NCBI GenBank assembly: GCA_035690865.1
Contig: DASSKE010000005.1
Span: 62,001 to 126,000 of the forward strand
Source of the DNA: CAMLQK01 sp035690865
Lineage (GTDB): Bacteria > Patescibacteriota > Saccharimonadia > Saccharimonadales > UBA4665
Reading direction: 5' to 3'
DNA length: 64,000 nucleotides
The position numbers and the translations under genes were made by a program. This document shows positions 33,477 through 42,409 of the stretch, piece after piece. Position 1 is the stretch's first letter. The number at the start of each line of letters is the position of its first letter. The notes below the pieces were generated by a model. The model saw nothing but the letters and a program-made list of their open reading frames with translations, was not told the origin of the DNA and did no database searches.

Positions 33477-34409
33477 CTACTCTGTTGACCAATTGCGAAC
33501 TGCCAAGTCATACCTATTATACGTGAGCTGTGGCGAACTGAGTGTTGCCTTGACCTCTACCAGTCCTTCGCGGATAAGCTCGTCATCGGCAATATCTATA
33601 AGGCCTTCCACCTGCGGCACTGCCTGGTTGGCCTTAAGGTCAATAAAGGTGGTCGCTACCTCACCAAGTACACCAAGCAATGCTGTTGTTTGCTGCTGCA
33701 GTCCCTCACGTCCGGCCTTGGTTGCCGAGAGGCCCGCATAGCGGTCGAGACTTTGCGTGAGTGAGCCAAGCTCAGTAACATTATCAAAAAGCGGCTCAAT
33801 CATTTTAGGGCGACTTTGCTCGTCCACGCCAATGAGCGCCGCCCGTGCTACCATTGCCGGATTAATATGATTGGGGTGCTGGGCATCGTATTTACTACGG
33901 GATTCTGAGTCGAGATGGCTGGTTTGCAAGGCCTGCAAGACTCGCACAGCCTCGCACGTCTCCACCGAACCAGTGGAAAGCGGCAGTGTTTGCGGCAAGT
34001 CCTCAAGGTCTACTCTGATATCTTTTGAAGGAATGTAGGTTGCTCGCTCGGCAACAATTTCGGCCGCCCGCCGATTCCTCTTGCGTATCCGTGGAAAAAC
34101 TAAGTAGGACGCGGTCAAACCGAGTACACCAAGAGTAACGTTGGGCGCCATGAGCACAAGCTTACTGGTAGCCTCGTATGCCCCAAGGCCAATGTTCGCA
34201 ATTGACGCAGCAGCTAAGGCTCGATCAAAGAGCTTTTCATCACTCTCACCAATCCGTGCACGCTGTGCCTTCTTAACATCGCCGGGATCAAGGTTGGCGG
34301 CAAGGCCGACTCCACCGTCACTTGTCTCAAAGACGGTCACGCCGCCGTAGGCTTGAATATTCTGGCCATAAGGCATAAGAGCCGCAGGCTGATTCTGGAT
34401 TTCTGACAT
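33477..34409 (-). CDS. Hypothetical protein with one or two membrane segments
   Basis: 310 residues, not recognised. A hydrophobic hairpin at ~residues 63-105 ('AAASIANIGLGAYEATSKLV', 'NVTLGVLGLTASYLVFP') is followed by a basic stop-transfer (R-I-R-K-R-N-R-R). The remaining ~200 residues are soluble and mostly helical. It has a strong Shine-Dalgarno (GGGGAG) and lies 14 bp downstream of the ABC transporter gene, which suggests co-expression with it. Confidence 0.65.
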   Translation of the reverse strand: MSEIQNQPAALMPYGQNIQAYGGVTVFETSDGGVGLAANLDPGDVKKAQRARIGESDEKLFDRALAAASIANIGLGAYEATSKLVLMAPNVTLGVLGLTASYLVFPRIRKRNRRAAEIVAERATYIPSKDIRVDLEDLPQTLPLSTGSVETCEAVRVLQALQTSHLDSESRSKYDAQHPNHINPAMVARAALIGVDEQSRPKMIEPLFDNVTELGSLTQSLDRYAGLSATKAGREGLQQQTTALLGVLGEVATTFIDLKANQAVPQVEGLIDIADDELIREGLVEVKATLSSPQLTYNRYDLAVRNWSTE

Positions 34410-34423
34410 ATTTCTCCCCTAAA

Positions 34424-36223
34424 CTATGCTTCGGTATTTTCAACAAGGTAGCCGCCGCTTTGGTGTGACCATAGGCGAGCATAAATACCCTTTTTTTGTT
34501 TGAGCAGCTCCTCATGCGTGCCCAGCTGCACAATGCGGCCTTTGTCCATAACAGCAATGCGGTCCATCTTTTGGATGGTACTGAGGCGATGCGCAATAAC
34601 CACCGCCGTGCGGTGCTTCATCAAGTCCCACAGTGCATCCTGAATGAATTTTTCGCTTTCGCTGTCGAGCGCTGAGGTTGCTTCGTCTAGCACTAATATC
34701 GGTGCATCTTTTACGATAGCCCGGGCAATGGCAATGCGCTGACGCTGGCCGCCGCTAAGCTTAACGCCCCGCTCGCCAACCAGCGTATCATAGCCAGCAG
34801 GGAGTTCGCTGGTGAATTCGTCAACATGTCCCATAGCAGCCGCCGCTAGCACCTGCTTTTTTGTAGCCTTAGGGTTGCCGTAGGCAATGTTATCAAAGAT
34901 AGAACGATGAAATAGCAGCGGCTCCTGGGGAACGTAGGCAATCCGGCTCCGGATATCTTGCTGGCGCGCTTCACGAATATCGACGCCGCCCAGTGTTATG
35001 GCTCCGCCAGTTACGTCCATAAATCGCAAAAGCAATTTAGTAAGTGTGGTTTTGCCGCTGCCCGAAAAGCCGACTATGCCGATCTTTTCGCCGGGAGCAA
35101 TATTGAGGGTAAAATCACAAACAGCCGGCCGCCCCTGGCCATCGTACGAAAACTGCACATTCTTGAGCTGCAAATCGAGCGCATCAGCATTGGCTGGCAA
35201 GGCTTTAGGCTGTGGCGGGTCCACAACGGTTTGCTCAACCTGCATTGTTTCGACAGCTTGATACACCGAGCCCATAACGGTTTCGTATTTGGTTACCAGC
35301 GAAGCTATATCGCTCGTAGTCGCCACCATTTTAAGCACATATAGTTGCACTAAAGTCACAATAGCAATACTAATAGTGCCGTCCTGATACAGTCCAGAAG
35401 TCATAAACAGCACAACACTAATGGTAAGCGCCATTAAAAGGTACCGGCCCGCATCGGCCGGAATAGATGACACCCAGGTAAGAAATTGCATGCGCTTCCA
35501 TTTTTGCACAGGAGTTTGCAGCTGCCGGATCTCGTACGCTTCGGTTGCAAAGCTCTTTACCATTGGTGCCTGACTAATTGCGTCGCTCACCGCACCCGAG
35601 AGCGTACCGCCCAACTGGCTCAGTTGATTCCGAAAGCGCATTCGCCAACGGCTAAACGACATACTATAGCCCAAAAGCAAGGCCATGCACAGCAGTGTAA
35701 TAGCCGCCAACGCAGGCGCTTGCCAGCCAATGATTATCAGGCCGGCAAACACCGCCACGGCCTGTTTGGGAATTTCAAGCGTCATGAGCAAGCCATACTC
35801 ACCACTCGCGTCGCGCAGACGGGTGGCATTAGCGCCCAATGTTCCAATAAAAGTATTACCGTAAAATTCAAAGTCCTTACTGAGGTAATTCTTAAACACT
35901 TTTTCTTGAATGTACGCTCCAGCAATACTTGAGTTGCTGCTAATCGCCAAAGCGGCAAAAGCAATCATGAGCAAATGAGCGATAGAAAGCCCAAGAATAA
36001 TCCAGATAATATGGCCCACATCGTCAAAGCGCTTCTGGACAATCGCCTCTAAGCCATACGCAATATACAGCGGTATAAAGGCATGCTGAATGGTATATGC
36101 CGGGATGCGCAAGAGGTAGGTTACGGCTATCGTCCATTTTTCTTGAGCGTAGCCCTCCCAAAAAAGTCTGTGGATTTGACGGTAGATGGAACGGTCGCGG
36201 GAATGTTTGGAGTTTTTTTGCAT
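34424..36223 (-). CDS. ABC exporter, fused membrane and ATPase domains
   Basis: 599 residues from the ATG at 36223; TATACT lies exactly 6 bp upstream, favouring this over the longer frame to 36259. Residues ~1-320 hold six membrane helices of a type I exporter; the ATPase follows with Walker A 'VGFSGSGKTTLTKLLLR', Q-loop 'YVPQEPLLF', signature 'LSGGQRQRIAIARAI', Walker B 'ILVLDEATSALD' and H-loop 'VIAHRLSTI'. It works as a homodimer or with another half-transporter, exporting lipid, drug or peptide. Substrate unknown. Confidence 0.93.
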   Translation of the reverse strand: MQKNSKHSRDRSIYRQIHRLFWEGYAQEKWTIAVTYLLRIPAYTIQHAFIPLYIAYGLEAIVQKRFDDVGHIIWIILGLSIAHLLMIAFAALAISSNSSIAGAYIQEKVFKNYLSKDFEFYGNTFIGTLGANATRLRDASGEYGLLMTLEIPKQAVAVFAGLIIIGWQAPALAAITLLCMALLLGYSMSFSRWRMRFRNQLSQLGGTLSGAVSDAISQAPMVKSFATEAYEIRQLQTPVQKWKRMQFLTWVSSIPADAGRYLLMALTISVVLFMTSGLYQDGTISIAIVTLVQLYVLKMVATTSDIASLVTKYETVMGSVYQAVETMQVEQTVVDPPQPKALPANADALDLQLKNVQFSYDGQGRPAVCDFTLNIAPGEKIGIVGFSGSGKTTLTKLLLRFMDVTGGAITLGGVDIREARQQDIRSRIAYVPQEPLLFHRSIFDNIAYGNPKATKKQVLAAAAMGHVDEFTSELPAGYDTLVGERGVKLSGGQRQRIAIARAIVKDAPILVLDEATSALDSESEKFIQDALWDLMKHRTAVVIAHRLSTIQKMDRIAVMDKGRIVQLGTHEELLKQKKGIYARLWSHQSGGYLVENTEA

Positions 36224-36274
36224 ACAGCCAGTATATCCGCTATCACCAAGCATAAACAAGCGCGTATTTAGCGG

Positions 36275-36802
36275 CTAGTAGTTGACTATGTCGGCGGTTA
36301 TGCCCAGCCCTTCAAAACCGAGTCGAGCAGCTCGCACTCCGTAAGAAACACGTGATTTAACAGTTCCCACCTGAACGCCAGTTTTATCCGCCACCTCTTG
36401 ATAAGGACAGTCCTGGCCATACGCCAGCTCTACGGTAGATCGTTGCGCGTCGTTCATAAACCCTAGGCCTTGTTCAATAAGAGATCGCAACTCAACCATC
36501 TCCAGGTCATCACTCAAAGCTCCTACATCCCCTTCTTCCAAGGGTACCTGCGGAACGGTTCGTTTACGGTAGTCATCAATAATGATACGCCTTACTACGG
36601 TAAGCAGCCACCGTGGCGCTTCCTCGTGACTCAACTCCTGGCCGTGTTTCCACATTCGTAAAAAAGCTTCTTGGGCCGCATCTTCACCCTTGCCTTCGGC
36701 ACCTTTTCGCGTGGCATAGTGAGCAACAAGCCGGAAATATCTTGTATAGGCCTCATCAAAAGTAAGAGACTCTTTAGATTCTGAACTCAACGCCTCGCCC
36801 AT
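36275..36802 (-). CDS. RNA polymerase sigma factor, ECF type
   Basis: 175 residues from the ATG at 36802, which has an excellent Shine-Dalgarno (AGGAGG, 6 bp away); the in-frame start further upstream is unsupported. Region 2 is 'FDEAYTRYFRLVAHYATRKG' through 'GEDAAQEAFLRMWKH' and 'RWLLTVVRRIIIDDYRKR'; region 4 is 'ELAYGQDCPYQEVADKTGVQ' with 'VGTVKSRVSYGVRAAR'. This is the two-domain ECF layout. No anti-sigma gene is recognisable next door; the ABC exporter gene lies just downstream. Confidence 0.9.
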   Translation of the reverse strand: MGEALSSESKESLTFDEAYTRYFRLVAHYATRKGAEGKGEDAAQEAFLRMWKHGQELSHEEAPRWLLTVVRRIIIDDYRKRTVPQVPLEEGDVGALSDDLEMVELRSLIEQGLGFMNDAQRSTVELAYGQDCPYQEVADKTGVQVGTVKSRVSYGVRAARLGFEGLGITADIVNY

Positions 36803-36853
36803 TACTGCCCTCCTGGTAATGGAGTACATAATACACAAGTTCGGCGCAAGAAT

Positions 36854-38383
36854 CTACAGCAGGGTCCAAGTCCAGGTAGGTGTGCCGCCGCTATACGTTA
36901 GCGTAATCTTCTTACCGGAGGGCACAACTACCATCCCGGGGCCGGAAAGAACTGTTGCGCCATCAACAGCTACGGCGGTTACTGTTGCCGTGCCAGCGTT
37001 TACCTGCACTACAGCATCGCGCCAGAATGGATTGCGTGTTGCCGAAGCGCTCGCTGCCATAGTAGGAGCGGTTACCGCCCCGGGAATCTGGTCGAGATAT
37101 GTCACCTTGATGCCGCATGGGTCCGAAACATTAATGGTGCTAATTATACCGCCCAGGCCAATGGTTCCGGTTGCGCTGCCTGCGGAGTCAACCACATGAT
37201 TCATACTGCCCTCTACAGAGAGAACGTTAATAGCAATCTTACCATTTGAAAGGGTCTGGATGCCGTTTACGCAGGCTTCGACACTGGCGTTACCGATCCA
37301 GTTGTAGTGGAATTGTCCTACCGAGCTAAAGAATGGGCCGTTCAATATGCCGGTATAGCAATAAATTGCCGCCAAGCGATCGGCCGACATGTGCTCGCCC
37401 AGATAAAATCCATATGTTGCGCCCTCAACACTACAGTTACGCATTAACGAAAGATCGTTGTTGCCGGGAACAGGCATGGCAATGCCAAAGTTCCAGCCAG
37501 GAGTAGTATATGTGCCGTTAAGCTGCGTTGGCGTTGCATTAGGAAAGAATGCTACATTCTCGAGGTGAGCGTTGGCCATACCGCGCAAGTCAATACCGGC
37601 CGTGTCAGAGCCGCGCGAAGTAAATGGCACCTGCACCTGGATGCCCTTAATAACAATATTGCAGTTTGAATACTTTGCGCCCGAAACGTACCCGTTTGGA
37701 AGCGTAGGGCCACCAATGACGCTGCCTTCGTTTGAAGTGCTTGAGCCATCGGCAGCGTTCCAGGTAGATTTTAACACCACGCCATTCTTTTGGCCCGCGG
37801 TAGCATTCCAGTGCGGCATCGAGGCCGAATCAGCCGTCCCGATAAAAGCCAGCGTAACTTTATTAGCGGTTTCGGCAACCAGCGGCAAGGCAAGCTGTGC
37901 GTTGCCGCTCCGGTCGGTGCGCCCAGCCGAAGAAAGCAAGTATACGGCTGGCGGAAAAATAACTTCCGCGTAGCCGGAGTTGGCCGCGGCATAGGTAGCA
38001 GCAGCGTCAATTGCTGCTTGAATCGCCGCAGTGTCGTTTGTTGTGCCATCACCAACCGCACCGTAGGCGGCATCTTGTACGTTGAACTGCCAGGCATTGG
38101 TGCTGGGTGCTTGCCACGATGCTGCGCTTGAGCTGCTGGCCGTAAGAATGCTACCGGTCGCCGGTGTTCCGCTCACGGCAATACCATTCACTTTGGCGAC
38201 GGTAGGGTTTGGATATGTACCGCTTAAATCGCCACCAGCCGCGCTGCCGCTCACCACTGCACCTGCGGCAGAAACCTGCGCGCTCAGCAATGTTCCATCA
38301 CTTGCGTGTGAAACGGTTAAAAAGTCGTTCAGGACGTTTCCCCATTGCCCATCGTCTGACCCTGGTACAGGTAATCGCGCCAT
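36854..38383 (-). CDS. Surface beta-helix protein with shared N-terminal module (family member B)
   Basis: 509 residues. Residues 1-35 are the shared module (M-A-R-L-P-V-P-G-S-D-D-G-Q-W-G..LND-F-L). A tail-fibre-type segment follows ('GGDLSGTYPNPTVAKVNGIA' is a phrase common in phage tail fibres), then the Pectate_lyase_3 entry 'YGAVGDGTTNDTAAIQAAID' and a right-handed beta-helix (~105-430). The C-terminus is a small beta domain ('GKKITLTYSGGTPTWTW'). A Shine-Dalgarno (AAGGA) precedes the ATG. It is likely a surface adhesin or glycan-binding/depolymerising protein; no active site was identified. Confidence 0.8.
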   Translation of the reverse strand: MARLPVPGSDDGQWGNVLNDFLTVSHASDGTLLSAQVSAAGAVVSGSAAGGDLSGTYPNPTVAKVNGIAVSGTPATGSILTASSSSAASWQAPSTNAWQFNVQDAAYGAVGDGTTNDTAAIQAAIDAAATYAAANSGYAEVIFPPAVYLLSSAGRTDRSGNAQLALPLVAETANKVTLAFIGTADSASMPHWNATAGQKNGVVLKSTWNAADGSSTSNEGSVIGGPTLPNGYVSGAKYSNCNIVIKGIQVQVPFTSRGSDTAGIDLRGMANAHLENVAFFPNATPTQLNGTYTTPGWNFGIAMPVPGNNDLSLMRNCSVEGATYGFYLGEHMSADRLAAIYCYTGILNGPFFSSVGQFHYNWIGNASVEACVNGIQTLSNGKIAINVLSVEGSMNHVVDSAGSATGTIGLGGIISTINVSDPCGIKVTYLDQIPGAVTAPTMAASASATRNPFWRDAVVQVNAGTATVTAVAVDGATVLSGPGMVVVPSGKKITLTYSGGTPTWTWTLL

Positions 38384-38458
38384 GCTAGTCCTTGCCTTAT
38401 ATTACTTACGCTTAATTATACCTTTTTGCGGGCCTGCCGCAAGACTTGTAAATCCCGG

Positions 38459-39523
38459 CTAGTGGCCAGGCTTTTGCATTCTCTGAACAGTAAGCCGCAC
38501 CACCGCCAGTAAGGAGTCACGGGGCAAAAGGCCTAATTTTTCCCGAAGCGCTTCGTACTCCAACCGCTTGCCGTATACATGCTCATCAAATCCATAAGCG
38601 TACAGCACCGCCTGCTGTACAGCCTCAATCTCGGCCGCCAGCTTTGCGCCAGGCACCACCCTGTGGCCGCCCAGGAGGGGCTGAGATTGCCTGCCAGTGC
38701 TCGCTCGTGTGAGGCTCACGATACCCAGTCGTATAGCCTCGGGTAGTTTGTCATTTAACCTTGTTGTGGTCTCGTTGTCGAGCGACAAGCTTCTATGCTG
38801 CCGTGCGCTCCTCGTACTGATCGCTTTTTTGCTCCGGCGACGTTCGCACCCCGTAGGCAGCGCCGTAGAGTTAGCCAACGTCTGCAGAGTTTCTATGTCG
38901 GCAAGTGGAAAAAACGTGTAGCCCTCTGTGCTCGTTATTTCTTTAAAGAGTGCGTTATCCTGCAAAGCAAGCGAACTCATCATCTCTTTTGTTTGTTTTT
39001 GAGAAATACCCATACATTTTGCTACGCCATTCACCGCCAGCACATCGCCAACCGCGGCGCCCTGACGAACAGCACAAGCCGCACATTCTTCGATAAAAAC
39101 CATTTTTTCTTCATCGTGAACCGAGAACTCACCCACTTCGGCCACGCCAAGAATCTCGCCGAGTACGGCGTGAGCACGTCGTCTATGGGGTACTTTGCCG
39201 ACGATACCCGCCTCCTGCCGCACCTTTTCGGCATCAATTGGAGTATTACTCAGGAGCTTGTCTATGCCGTAGGCGCTCACCACCATATCTCGCTCTGTAT
39301 GGGCAAGTACCGCCTGATTAACCGTAAGACACCTATCGTTCGCAAAGAGCGCATATTCTGTCTGTAAAGGGGATACGTGTTCGCGGTCCACAACCGTCAA
39401 GGCACCCCAGGCCAGCCACGATGCAACATTATGCTGCATAACTCTTTGTGCAAGCTCAGAACCTCCCCGTTCGGCAATACCTTGCTTAATCCACACTGCG
39501 TCAGCTTGCTGTATCTCCGCCAT
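38459..39523 (-). CDS. Hypothetical protein, possible DNA-binding
   Basis: 354 residues from the ATG at 39523 (GAGGAG 4 bp upstream). Not recognised. 'DVLAVNGVAKCMGISQKQTK' and the following 'FKEITSTEGYTFFPLADIET' look like a winged helix-turn-helix in the middle. A basic Ser/Arg-rich stretch ('ERRRSKKAISTRSARQHRS') follows, and the C-terminus is helical. Two Cys pairs (E-E-C-A-A-C-A) are present. It lies near the sigma-70-like gene but on the other side of a forward gene. Confidence 0.6.
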   Translation of the reverse strand: MAEIQQADAVWIKQGIAERGGSELAQRVMQHNVASWLAWGALTVVDREHVSPLQTEYALFANDRCLTVNQAVLAHTERDMVVSAYGIDKLLSNTPIDAEKVRQEAGIVGKVPHRRRAHAVLGEILGVAEVGEFSVHDEEKMVFIEECAACAVRQGAAVGDVLAVNGVAKCMGISQKQTKEMMSSLALQDNALFKEITSTEGYTFFPLADIETLQTLANSTALPTGCERRRSKKAISTRSARQHRSLSLDNETTTRLNDKLPEAIRLGIVSLTRASTGRQSQPLLGGHRVVPGAKLAAEIEAVQQAVLYAYGFDEHVYGKRLEYEALREKLGLLPRDSLLAVVRLTVQRMQKPGH

Positions 39524-39632
39524 ACTCCTCTTTCCAGTTACCAAGACATGATACCAAACTTACATGAACAGACTTGTATTTTTCACCTTGCAAAAGTGAT
39601 AAAATAACAGCACGTTCGGTAATGCATGACAA

Positions 39633-40394
39633 ATGCCAAGGATCCCTGCTGATATCATAGAAGCCAGCCGTACCTTGGGACCTTTTTTACAAAAAGCACC
39701 AGGTGACACGCCCAGGCAAGCAAGCTACTTATTTAAAGGTGGCGCCGTACAGGCACGCAGAAGGCAGCGCTGGCATGCCGAAGCAACCTACGACTGGAAT
39801 CTGGTAGCCACGATGCATCGGCGTCATGCTCTACACTTTGTGTTTGATAAAGCCGCCGAGGTAGTGAGTTACCAACAGGCGTTTTACTATCGCACGGCCC
39901 GTCAGGTGCAAGGCCAGGAGACACTCCATACCTTTGCTATCCGCCAACCCGTCGAAGAAATAAATAGTCGCGATTATTTTACCTGGCGTCACCAGCGCGA
40001 TTACGTCGATGCGGTTGTCCAGCCCGTACGGGACAGAACGGATAGTCATATTTATCGGGCACTGCAAGCTCATCAGGCCGAGCAAGCTTGGGCGGCATTT
40101 GAGCAAGGAAAGCGATTACATTTTGGCGCCCTTGCCTTACAACAAGACCTGCTTTACTTTGAAGACACTTCCTGGCCTCACGCAGCGCACAGCATCACCT
40201 ACATACCGCCGGTCCGGCCTCTTGATTCTGTCGTTTTTGGCCAGCCACAGCACACTGTTGAGGATTGCCTGTTAATTATGCGCAATGACTTTACATCGGC
40301 AACCATCCCAGCCAGTAGCATTGCGAACATTGGCTCCCTGTTGGCAATACATGCCAGGCTTTACGGCAGTCAGTGGCTCAGCGAACGGCCGTAA
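39633..40394 (+). CDS. Hypothetical protein
   Basis: 253 residues, not recognised. It is soluble and rich in aromatic residues, His and Gln ('RQRWHAEATYDWNLVATMHR'). No signal peptide, membrane span or known motif is visible. A TAATGC -10-like box lies 7 bp upstream, consistent with the leaderless pattern. Its end is 4 bp from the end of the convergent sigma-70-like gene. Annotation rests on an intact frame without competing genes. Confidence 0.6.
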   Translation: MPRIPADIIEASRTLGPFLQKAPGDTPRQASYLFKGGAVQARRRQRWHAEATYDWNLVATMHRRHALHFVFDKAAEVVSYQQAFYYRTARQVQGQETLHTFAIRQPVEEINSRDYFTWRHQRDYVDAVVQPVRDRTDSHIYRALQAHQAEQAWAAFEQGKRLHFGALALQQDLLYFEDTSWPHAAHSITYIPPVRPLDSVVFGQPQHTVEDCLLIMRNDFTSATIPASSIANIGSLLAIHARLYGSQWLSERP

Positions 40395-40398
40395 TTGC

Positions 40399-42390
40399 CT
40401 AAAAACCGCAGGCACGTTGGAAGTTTGGCAACGAGTCCCAACGCCCCAAAACCGTCTGTAAACTGACGAATTGGTTGAGCCTTGAATAGTCACGGATCTG
40501 TCGTGCCCGTAGCGGCTGGTCGGGCTGCAACTTTTTAGCCATGGCAATGATCTCATCATCAGAAAGCGCACGAGTTACTGCCTGGCCTCTGTCCGGCGTA
40601 AAGCCGCAGGCACGTTGAAAAGCGGGAATTGAGCCAAATAATTTACAGATGCGCTCCTCCCCTGCCGGCAACGCACCGTCACTAGCTGCCTGGCGAATTC
40701 CCTGAACACCAAGCCGCTTATCCGGGCTAAGCAGCAACGCCGCGTCAACCAGCGCCTGCCGCTCTACCTCGTAAATATCAATACGGTCAAGGGTGTCATA
40801 TGCGGAATGTTGCCGCAAGAAGTCCCGCACTTTAAGGAGTGCCCGGTCGTGTAACCGACGGGCATGCTCAGCATGCATACCGAGCATTTCGCTACCAATC
40901 GCCGTCAGGCTTGGAAACTTCTTGCAGAGCGCCTCAAGATCCTCTGGCGTGTCCGGGTAGGTCATAATTACTTCGCCCTCTCTGCTTAGCGCCTGCCCGG
41001 CCAAAGCCTCATTAAACACTCCGTAGCAAACACTGAGAACCACCTTTTGTTCCAAACTCAGCGGAGCCGCGCTAAACACGGCAGCTACCATCGCCTTATT
41101 GTTGAGCTGGTCGATAAGGTCGTCCGAAAAATCTTCGTGGTGCAGTACTCTCTGGCCCTCTGTTTCGACCTGGGCTTTATCGGTGTCATCCAGATACAAC
41201 TGTTCTTGGCTTACTGACAAAAGCCCCAAAACGGTGTCGCGACCCAAAGAGAGGCGCTCGCACCATGCATCCACCGAAGGAAACGGCTGGCCGGCTTCGC
41301 GCAGCTGGCGCAGCTCATGTTTAAAATTGCTTAGTCGTGCTACCTGCGAGTAAGGGAATGTGCCTGGGGGCAAGACTGAGTCGTAGTAAAGCGGAATGGT
41401 TCCCCGCTTACCGCGGCGACGGATATTATTATGGGCGATGGTCCTAAAATCTGTTTTTCGCTCATAATTAAGGCCGATGTTCAGGACTGCTTGCAGCACC
41501 TGCGCGGCGCCTTCTTGATACAAATCAGCGTAAGCTACCTTACGGTTGTTGCTCCGTGCCAACAGATGCACAAGGTCTAGGTTGTGCGCAAATAGTTCAT
41601 AGTAAGCGTAGACGCCGTCGGCAATAGCGGTCATTTGCGTTTGATCTGGGAAGTCCTGGAGCTGTATGTACTGCAAAAGTGCCTCTTCTTTTTGGGCGAG
41701 GAGAATGTTTTCTTGCTCACGGGTGAGTGGCGGTAAAAAGTGCAGCGGTAAAATAGTCGAGCCGAGCCGCTGCCCTCTTCGCCCTTCGAACAATTCGTCA
41801 AACCAGGCGTCTGCCTGCGCCCATTGGCCAAAGTCGCGAAGCATGGCGAGCGTAACGGCTGCACGAAAACGTGGCGCCTTAAAATAGATACCCCCTGTAG
41901 GGAGAATGGTAATAGCACCAGTTGCGTCGCGGACGATGCCATCATCTACAACCTCGCCATTAAATACCGGTTGCTGAGCTTCTGCACGTCGGTCAAGAAC
42001 CTGTACTTCGGGCATCAAAACGGCCGTCAGTGCTCCGTCATCATCTACGTATTGCTCTATATAGGTTTCTTTGCCATAGCTGTTTACCGAAGCGGCAAGT
42101 CTGGCCGTCACGGCGGTGGCGCGCGAAACGTCGCCCCTAAAACCCAGAGCCACCAGCTCTTCTACGTCAATGCCGTAGCCCTGCGTAAGACGCAACTCGT
42201 TAAGAACAAAGGTATCCCGGGCATCAAGGGCCATCACCATGCCATTGATAGCCACTTTGGCATCTCCCACTATTTCGAGTGTGGGCCGTTCCACCAAATG
42301 CTCGTCGTATACAAACTCATTACAATCGTAGGCTATAAGCCGTTCATGGAGCGTTTGCTCGCTGTGGGGGGCGTACGCCTGCTCAGGCAT
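40399..42390 (-). CDS. Sigma-70-like factor with C-terminal repeats
   Basis: 663 residues. Residues ~222-330 match sigma-70 regions 1.2-2.4: 'LTREQENILLAQKEEALL', 'NLDLVHLLAR', 'YADLYQEGAAQVLQAVL' and 'TDFRTIAHNNIRRRGKRG'. Region 3 is recognisable at ~345-402 ('ELRQLREAGQPFPSVDAWCE'), and region 4 at ~443-526 ('SLTAIGSEMLGMHAEHARRL' with 'RALLKVRDFL'). The N-terminal ~220 residues are unfamiliar. The C-terminus has two ~50-residue repeats ending 'GSIPAFQRACGF' and 'DSLPNFQRACGF', resembling DNA-binding repeats associated with homing endonucleases. A Shine-Dalgarno (GGGAG) precedes it. It is probably an alternative sigma factor; whether it binds core polymerase is unknown. Confidence 0.7.
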   Translation of the reverse strand: MPEQAYAPHSEQTLHERLIAYDCNEFVYDEHLVERPTLEIVGDAKVAINGMVMALDARDTFVLNELRLTQGYGIDVEELVALGFRGDVSRATAVTARLAASVNSYGKETYIEQYVDDDGALTAVLMPEVQVLDRRAEAQQPVFNGEVVDDGIVRDATGAITILPTGGIYFKAPRFRAAVTLAMLRDFGQWAQADAWFDELFEGRRGQRLGSTILPLHFLPPLTREQENILLAQKEEALLQYIQLQDFPDQTQMTAIADGVYAYYELFAHNLDLVHLLARSNNRKVAYADLYQEGAAQVLQAVLNIGLNYERKTDFRTIAHNNIRRRGKRGTIPLYYDSVLPPGTFPYSQVARLSNFKHELRQLREAGQPFPSVDAWCERLSLGRDTVLGLLSVSQEQLYLDDTDKAQVETEGQRVLHHEDFSDDLIDQLNNKAMVAAVFSAAPLSLEQKVVLSVCYGVFNEALAGQALSREGEVIMTYPDTPEDLEALCKKFPSLTAIGSEMLGMHAEHARRLHDRALLKVRDFLRQHSAYDTLDRIDIYEVERQALVDAALLLSPDKRLGVQGIRQAASDGALPAGEERICKLFGSIPAFQRACGFTPDRGQAVTRALSDDEIIAMAKKLQPDQPLRARQIRDYSRLNQFVSLQTVLGRWDSLPNFQRACGF

Positions 42391-42409
42391 TCTTTATTCT
42401 CCCAAAAAA

